NCBI GenBank assembly: GCA_963576565.1
Contig: OY755047.1
Location: forward strand, 34,005,851 to 34,069,850
DNA length: 64,000 nt
Source of the DNA: Aspidapion aeneum
Lineage: Eukaryota; Arthropoda; Insecta; Coleoptera; Brentidae
Direction: 5' to 3'
Position 1 is the first letter of the stretch; each line of letters opens with the position of its first letter. A model generated the notes under the pieces. The model saw only the letters and a program-made list of their open reading frames with translations. It did not search any database and was not told the DNA's origin. The position numbers were made by a program, and so were the translations under genes. Below, one piece after another: positions 57,462-64,000 of the stretch.

Positions 57462-58530
57462 GCTCATAAGATAATAATAAGGCCGACTCTCTAAATGCCG
57501 ACTTTTAAAAATCCCCCCGTAGCTGAAAAACCAAGAGGCCTATCAAGAAACGGTTTTCATATTTAAAGATGTCTGAGCCCAGGTTATGTCTACTTATTTC
57601 TATCTATCTCTTCAAAAAATACATAAAATCCCCAAAGAATATTGAATTCGGCCCACCCTGTACATGGTACGATAATAAACCCAAAAAATCGCCGCCTATA
57701 CTTGGCAGTAGAGGTCCTAGTTACGTTTTTTTTATTTGTTTCCTGTACATGGATAATGAACCCAAAAAATCGCCACTGCCTATACTTAGGCAATAGAGGC
57801 CCTGGATACAGTGGTGGATCCAGGATTTCCAGGAGGAAGGGGCCAAGGAGGAAAACTAAACATTTCTGGGTTTGCGTGCGTATTTAGTAATTTTTAGGTC
57901 TTAGGAATTTAACTTTACAGGTGACAAAATGCGCTGTAAAATTTTTTAAATCCTCAGTGTTTGTTAGAAACAGAAAATGAAAAAAGTGATGTATGGGGTA
58001 AATTTTGTTCAAACTCGCGGTTAATTCATTGGCTTTTTTTTGTCTTCAACTAAAAAAAAAATTATGTCTGGAAGGAAGGGGGGGGGGATAACCCGGGCCC
58101 TCTTGCCCCCTTGGTGGTTTTGACTCCGTTACGTCACTACTTTATGTGACAATTGACAAAAATTTTGGGTTATTTTTATTTAAACTAGTTGAATATTTAT
58201 CAAATTGTGGTTTAAAATTGTAGTTTTTCTAAAATGAATTGTGCCGATTTATTGTGTACACCATGAAGAGTGTTTAGTGGCATCTATAAACCACTCTTAA
58301 GTTTATTAACAAATCATAAAGAAAAATACAAGTACTTACCAATGGAATGGTACTCCCTTACTTGTCCCGGACATTTTTCCAGAAACCGCATATGTTTAAC
58401 GTGAATTATTTCCCAGTTTTCACAGAAAAAAATATAATTTTACACGACAAACACACGCATGCGCATTCGCTTGGCGAATTTAAATTTGCCATCTAACGTA
58501 TTAGTTCGGGCAAGATTCGGGAAAATACAC
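57462..58530. other. No gene seen; short tandem duplication
   Basis: ACCCAAAAAATCGCC followed by CCTATACTT and TAGAGGYCCT occurs at about 57679 and 57759. Around 57805-57845 a GGTGGATCCAGGATTTCCAG stretch resembles the start of another MITE, but I found no convincing partner end. Confidence 0.35.
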
Positions 58531-60713
58531 TTTCTAGAAGCATTTTATATTACTTTTTGGCAAATTCCCCCTATTTTGACCCCGCTAAATCCAAATATCC
58601 CTGTTGCCAACTCGAAATATTGACAGGCGCTGAGATATTCAAGATGGCGGCCAAAATGGCGCCGGAATTTTAAATTGCCGCTGGAAAGCCCAAATTGTCA
58701 CAAGTGTACATTCAAAATATATATTTGTATAATTAAAAAATAATAACATATTATTTTTTTTAATGGCTGCAAAAACCTCCAAAAACTTCCCCAGACGCCC
58801 CAAAATCTGAAAGTTTGAGGTTTTTTCAAATTTTCTTAAAAACTAAGCTTCTAAGAGAAAAGTGTATAATATACTTTATTGTAGACAATAAAATTTCCTT
58901 TTCAACACGGTATAACTTAATAAAGTTAGACTAATAACATGCTCTCCAGCGGCGTCCGTTAATTGAAGTAATTAAAAAAAGTTGAAAAAATACCTATGTT
59001 TTTTCCATGATTTATTTAATTTTTTTAAAAATTGATATTTACAGAAAACCATGTATTACATCTTGGTATACTTAATAAAGTTTCCTTCAAAATGACGTAT
59101 AACATGATTAAATCGGTTTTATAAATAAAACTTCAGGGGCATCCGTAAATTAAATTAATTTTGAAAAAACAGAAAATAAACTATTTTTGTTAAAAGTTTT
59201 ATCTAATTTTCTCACAAACTAAGCTTAACATGAAAAAACTTATTCTACACTTTTGTGTATACAGGAAAATTCCCTTTTTAAAAATGTGAAACTCGGTGGG
59301 GTTTGACTTATAGGAAACTCTCCAGCGACGTCCGTCAATGGGGGTGATTTCAACAAATCATTAAAAAAAACATGTTTTTCATACGTTTTATTCAATTTTC
59401 TAAAAAACCAAGCTCTTTGTCAAAAAATGTATTCTATACTTCGTCATAGCCAATAAACTTTCCTTTCAAACGATGTATAACAAAGTGGAAGTTATTTTAT
59501 ATTTACCGCTCCAGTGGTGTTCTTAATTTAAAGAAATTATTTAAGATCAATCCAAATAAATCAATTTTGTGTCTTATTAGCTTTTCGGTGGGTAATAAAG
59601 ATCTGCAGGCAAAAGGTCGAAAGTACAAAAGGTCGAGAGTCCAAAAGTTTGAAAAAATAAGGTCGAAAGTACAAAAGGTCGAAATACAAAGGTCGAAAGT
59701 ACAAAAGGTCGAAAGTACAAAAGATCAAAAAACAAAAGGTCGAAAGTTCAAAAGGTCGAAAGTATGAGTACCTAATTATGATTATGCCCTCCCCCCAAAC
59801 CGTTGCATAAGATTCACCACTTTATTTTTAGTTCCATATGCTTAAAAAAATAACCAAAAACACCTGTGTCAAAGTTACTACTGTTACTTTCCGCACAAAA
59901 ATATTACTTAGGGGGGGCCATGGCCCCTATGCCCCCTCCCCTTATAACCATCGGTGTTTTTTTGCGTTAAAGAACTTATTTAGGTAAATTAAAATATCTA
60001 ATCTAATCAAAAAACAGTTTATTTTAATTTGGAAACATTTTATTTTAGTAAGTATAAATTACGAAACTTTTTGAAGTATTTATCATAACATTAACCTCAC
60101 TTTGTAATATATCATTTAAAAAGAAATTGTCTTATCCTCAGTATAGAATAAAGGCACATTTTTTTCTGAAAATCTTAGTTAGAATAGATATTTAAATATG
60201 CAAGAGAAACTGATTAATTCAGTTATTTTTGAAAATAAGTTTATATTAGTACGCCTCTGTAACCTTAAATATGGCAACAACCCGACATTTTAATAAAGTT
60301 TTTAAAAGAAAATGTTATGTTCTACAATAAAGTATACTACATATTTTGTCCTAAAAAGTGTAGTTTTTGAGAAAATTTTGAAAAACCTATAATAAACATG
60401 TTTTTCTAAATAATCCCTATTTACGTACGCCACTGAAAAGCTACTTGCTTTTCCTAACCTTATTGACCAATACATCGTTAAAAAGGGAATTTTATTCTCC
60501 ACAAAAAACTGTTCTTTGCAATTTATGATGAAAAGGTTAGTTTTCGAGAAAATTGCATAAAACTGAAAAAAAAAAACGGGTTTTTGGGGGTTTGAGGGGG
60601 ATTTTGTCCGTCCCTGTCGATTTTTAGAGTTGGCAACAGAGATATTCGGATTCAGCGGGGTCAAATTAGGGGGAAATGGTCTGTTGCCAAAAAGTAATAT
60701 AATTTGCTTCTAG
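58531..60713. mobile_element. Long-inverted-repeat element with internal tandem repeats
   Basis: Arms of about 97 bp (58531-58627 and 60613-60713) are diverged inverses; both contain TATATTACTTTTTGGCAA, CCCCCTA-TTTGACCCCGCT and TGTTGCCAACTC in matching order. The interior holds three or four degenerate direct repeats of about 180-190 bp between 58845 and 59540. Their shared blocks are AACTAAGCTT, CAATAAA-TTTCCTTT, GTATAAC and CTCCAGCGGCGTCCGT; some blocks appear inverted near 60320 and 60455. No transposase frame. Class unknown. Confidence 0.65.
59605..59765 (+). repeat. ~15-bp minisatellite (AAAAGGTCGAAAGTAC)
   Basis: About ten imperfect tandem units of AAAGGTCGAAAGTAC and shortened forms. 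It lies within the inverted-repeat element. Confidence 0.85.
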
Positions 60714-61737
60714 ACCGAAAACGGAAAGCCTTTTAAAATAATATGCTCTGACTATATTTGAAGAGACGGAACATCGGCCGCCATTTTTTCACAGATTTTA
60801 AGTAAAAGCGGTTATCCCGAGAGTTCGTTAAGTTGATTAAGCATATAGGGTCACTGGACGAAAAACTGCGCCGCCAGGCTTTAGAATGCAGTGACCTTAC
60901 AAGCCACCCCTAGAGGTCGCCATGGAAATTAAGCAGTGATGCTCTGTCAAATATCCTTAATTGGATTCAATGGCTTCATATGATGTTTTACCACAAGTTT
61001 GGTTCTATGCCGCGGCATTTCAAATTGTGCTTTTTAAAGTTGGCCTAGCTCAGTCTGTAAAAAAATGGCGAATTGCAATTTCTTCCGTTTTTATCTGCGC
61101 AGGTTTGACAAGCGTTCTATTTATATTTCTATTCCTATAGATCAAACTAAGCTTCCAAAAACTGAAGTTTCTGTAAATAGGTACTTTGACCAATTCGTAA
61201 AAATATTGGAGTTGCAATCCAACGGTTCGTGATAAGGCAAACTTGGTTTGTGATTTTCAAACCAGATGTCGTAAGAAGAAATTTTGGTGTGGTGTAGCCC
61301 GGTTTGTTTGGGTATGCTTATAAAGCGTTCAACGTGATTTGTGGTGGTTTGGTAAGTATACGTCTCTGCAGAATTTAATTTATTTAAATTTAACTGAGTC
61401 GTGTAAGATAGGTACTGATCAGACTAAATAGTAAGTTTGTTAAACTCATAAACATAAATGTGTAAGCGAATTAAAACGCACTGTGGAAACGTGATACAAG
61501 AACCAAAACCAGGTTCGACAAACCCCGCACCGTTGGAGTACAGTTTAAGGACACGCAAGGTCTTAAGTGTGAGTCTTAAGTATTTAGACATTTTTGCTGC
61601 GATATCGCCATCTTGTAGCCAACGAGATGAATGAAAAGGTACTGTTAAAAGTATTTCGCAGTAAATTTCATTGGTTTACATGCGGCAGAATGATGACTTC
61701 AAATGTCAACAATAATCAAAGATAAGAAATTAAATCT
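60714..61737. other. No gene seen
   Basis: Somewhat less AT-rich. A GGCCGCCATTTT motif near 60777 is the inverse of AAAATGGCGGCC-like sequence near 58643. No exon or element boundary that I can support. Confidence 0.35.
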
Positions 61738-62297
61738 ATTTCAATCAATTTAATATCTATGGTGTGGTGGATACCTGGGCATTCTGGGTATGAGATAAAT
61801 TAGGCCGCAGATCAGGTTGCGAGGGATGCACCAACCGAACCCGCCCTGGGGATAGCATGATACAGCATAGATGTCGGTAAATCAACCATATTGAATGGAC
61901 CAAAACTGGTTCACTCTAAAGAGTTTATTATAAGAACTTGTAGAAAAGGAGCCGCAAACATCATTCGTCTAACCAGACAGGAGATCCATATAGTGACTCA
62001 ACTACGGGCCACTCACGACTACGAGTATCATGCAGAAAATATGACTAACTGAAGAGACCAACTGTAGACTCTGTCTTGAGGATGAAGAAACAGTCATACT
62101 GTGCGACGTCAAAACATTTTCGGTAGACCTGAGATTGATTCAGAAGTTTTATACAGTGTCTTGACCAACTAATAGCTTTTTTTTGAGGACAGGGCATACA
62201 GTGGTGAGAAACCACTCAAAAGTGAGCCAGAATAGACCCACGGGAAGTTGCACTGGAAGAGATGCAGGGCCCACTCAAATAGGAATATACATCATTA
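61738..62297 (+). pseudogene. LINE 3' end: RNase H to tail
   Basis: It reads VWWIPGHSGYEIN, stop, AADQVARDAPTEPA, the end of a LINE RNase H domain, and then, after frame changes, CRLCLEDEETVILCD, a cysteine motif found after RNase H in Jockey/R1/I-type LINEs. From 62186 it continues into the tail family (AACCACTCAAAAGTGAGCC) seen at 36551, 48547 and 49592. It links those short tails to an RNase H-bearing LINE. Decayed by stops and frameshifts. Confidence 0.75.
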
Positions 62298-62537
62298 TCT
62301 ACGATGCAAAACACAGTAGCGCACCCAGGAATTTGTCTTGGGAGGATGGGCAAGCGAGCGAAATAAGGTCGTAGTTTATGCTATTTTTTGCATTTATTCA
62401 TGAAAGACTTGTGTTAAAAATCTATATACAATGTGTATTATAAATAAGATATCATGTTTAAAAGCAAAAAAAGTGTACCATCACCTGTGAAACTTGTTTT
62501 AAAAATTAGCTAAAAGCCCAAACAAAATCAAGAAAAA
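62298..62537 (+). other. Probable 5' UTR of following LINE
   Basis: AT-rich sequence before ORF1, without a gene of its own. The exact 5' end of the LINE is not visible. Confidence 0.4.
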
Positions 62538-63845
62538 ATGGATAATGCCGAATTATTTCAGGATAGCCATGCTAGAACACAAAATGAAGAAGTTTTATAT
62601 AGCGAATGGAAAAAATCCCAAAACGAAAAAAATTCACTTAGTGTACAAGTGGATTATCTCCGAAGTCAACTGGAAAGTATGCAAAAAAAAATTGCAGATT
62701 TACAGACAAAAGTCACTAAAAAAGAAGAGTCTGACTACATTACTGATGAGGACGATCTAGCAAGAGAAACTGAGTGGATCAGACAAAAAGGAAAAGGTTG
62801 GAAAAAACGTCGAATGGATACTTCACTCTCACCACCACAAAAAAGCTCGGGCACTGGAGAGCCCTCCAATAAAACACAAAATGAAGAACCCCCAATTAAG
62901 GTTAAAAAAGCTCCATTACCTCCACCGATTATGGTAAATGGCGTAAATAATTTTAATGATATTTATGAAAAGTTAAATATCATACAAGGAGTTAAAATAA
63001 AAGTTTTAAATAACGAAAATATTAAAATAAATGTACAAGACGCAGACAGCTATCGGCTGGTTACTAAAATGCTTAATGAAATAAAGCATCAATGGCACTC
63101 ATACGAAAACAAACAAATAAGGCCAATTAGAGTAATAGCGAATAGGCTACACTTCTCATGTGACCCACAAAAAATTGTAGCTGATCTACAAAAAAAAGGT
63201 TTTAAGGCACTGGAGGCCAGCAACAAACTTAAATGGAGAACAAGACAACCTCTTAACATGTTTATGCTCACATTTAGCCACGATGAAGATATCAACAAAA
63301 TTTTTGAAATTTCCAGTATCCTTGGGATTGAAGTGGAAATAAAAGCACTAAAAACCTCAAAGTTAGTCCCTCAATGCAAAAGATGCCAATCTTATGGACA
63401 CACGCAAAAATATTGCGCTAAAGAACCACGTTGCGTAAAATGCACGGGGAAACATCTTACTGTAGAATGCCCCAAACCAAAAGAATCTGAGCCAAAATGC
63501 ATCCACTGTGGAGGCAAGCATCCTGCTAACTACAGAGGATGCCTTGTTGCTAAGGAAATACAAAAATTGAAAAATAAACCTAAGAAACCGAATCTCATAC
63601 CAAACGTGAGTACAAATAGACAAAACCAACAGACAAGAAACACAGTCACACAAAACTCTGTGACAAGGACATACAGCCAAGTAGCAGCAACAGCTACTAT
63701 ACCTGATATTAATATCAGTAGTCAAAATACTATGGAACAAACACTACAATTAATTTTGGAGAAATTGAACAAACTTGATGAGCGATTAACTAAACTAGAA
63801 AGTAGCAATAACGGAGCTACCAATATGCCTCAAAATGGTCAGTAA
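62538..63845 (+). CDS. Jockey-type LINE ORF1 (Gag-like protein)
   Basis: 435 residues, full length for the family. The N-terminus is charged and probably coiled coil. Residues about 130-280 form the RRM-like/PRE_C2HC region (KVLNNENIKINVQDADSYRL, RPIRVIANRLHFSCDPQKIV, FMLTFSHDEDINKIFEISS). Three zinc knuckles follow: CKRCQSYGHTQKYC, CVKCTGKHLTVEC and CIHCGGKHPANYRGC. The C-terminus has another short helix (LQLILEKLNKLDERLTKLES). Jockey-clade ORF1 proteins bind element RNA and help its transport and insertion. The start ATG at 62538 follows AGAAAAA and is the first ATG of the frame. ORF2 begins within its last codons. No stops or frameshifts, so this copy may be recent. Confidence 0.92.
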   Translation: MDNAELFQDSHARTQNEEVLYSEWKKSQNEKNSLSVQVDYLRSQLESMQKKIADLQTKVTKKEESDYITDEDDLARETEWIRQKGKGWKKRRMDTSLSPPQKSSGTGEPSNKTQNEEPPIKVKKAPLPPPIMVNGVNNFNDIYEKLNIIQGVKIKVLNNENIKINVQDADSYRLVTKMLNEIKHQWHSYENKQIRPIRVIANRLHFSCDPQKIVADLQKKGFKALEASNKLKWRTRQPLNMFMLTFSHDEDINKIFEISSILGIEVEIKALKTSKLVPQCKRCQSYGHTQKYCAKEPRCVKCTGKHLTVECPKPKESEPKCIHCGGKHPANYRGCLVAKEIQKLKNKPKKPNLIPNVSTNRQNQQTRNTVTQNSVTRTYSQVAATATIPDINISSQNTMEQTLQLILEKLNKLDERLTKLESSNNGATNMPQNGQ

Positions 63846-64000
63846 TCGTAGAATCCTAGCTTGGAATGCCAATGGTCTCTTGCAACATCAGCAAGACTTG
63901 CAAGTTATTCTAGACATAGAAAAAATTGACGTCTGTCTTGTGTCAGAAACGCATTTCACTAACCAGTCTCACATTAAATTTAAAGGTTATAAAGTGTATC
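63835..64000 (+). CDS. Jockey-type LINE ORF2, 5' part (endonuclease), cut by window edge
   Basis: ATG at 63835 overlaps the end of ORF1 by 11 bases in another frame. The visible 55 residues begin MVSNRRILAWNANGLLQHQQ and include CLVSETHFTNQ. The WNANGL and SETHF boxes are the start of the APE-type endonuclease that cuts target DNA; reverse transcriptase should follow outside the window. The overlap suggests translation by re-initiation, as proposed for related LINEs. Confidence 0.88.
   Translation, partial: MVSNRRILAWNANGLLQHQQDLQVILDIEKIDVCLVSETHFTNQSHIKFKGYKVY

Overview
The window looks like a repeat-rich arthropod genome, most likely an insect; the order cannot be fixed from the sequence. 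The evidence is an AT-rich background, GT-AG introns, an absence of long host ORFs, and a dense mix of insect-type transposons: Ty3/gypsy-type LTR, P-like/THAP, mariner, Jockey- and RTE-like LINEs, a tRNA-derived SINE, hAT-like MITEs and foldback elements. There are no prokaryotic genes, no rRNA and no CRISPR.

About 1-7.8 kb is mostly non-coding. It holds one RTE-like LINE tail, two possible terminal exons of unknown genes (1351-1556 minus, 2798-2966 plus) and a dispersed palindromic motif.

About 7.8-34.06 kb is a three-level nest. The outer layer is a small element with hairpin ends and a CAGA microsatellite (7797-34058). It was split by a 25-kb LTR retrotransposon (8123-33085, 2.3-2.4-kb LTRs, GTGG target duplication). 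The 5' leader of that retrotransposon was in turn split by an 11.9-kb P-like DNA transposon (10758-22619, matching TIRs, 8-bp TCTTATGG duplication). The retrotransposon keeps complete-looking gag and pol reading frames joined by a probable -1 frameshift site (GGGAAAC). The P-like copy encodes a THAP-type transposase in five exons, with an in-frame TGA and one apparent frameshift. Its introns and 3' part are filled with MITEs and a 2-kb minisatellite.

About 34-49.7 kb contains exon-like pieces of probable host genes on the plus strand: a coiled-coil exon and its duplicate, and two exons that join in phase. Between them lie LINE fragments, a SINE with 15-bp target duplications, a broken mariner, a second copy of the hairpin-ended element and a BED-finger exon.

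About 49.9-61 kb is a field of inverted-repeat elements. Two related foldback elements are built from AATAGCGC-type units. A hAT-like element has a perfect 8-bp duplication, and MITEs carry CAGTGGCG ends. Two larger inverted-repeat structures complete the region, one carrying internal tandem repeats. About 61.7-64 kb holds a decayed LINE 3' end and then an apparently intact Jockey-type LINE (ORF1 complete, ORF2 running off the window edge).

All element boundaries come from reading repeats, inverted ends and target duplications by eye. No homology search was possible.
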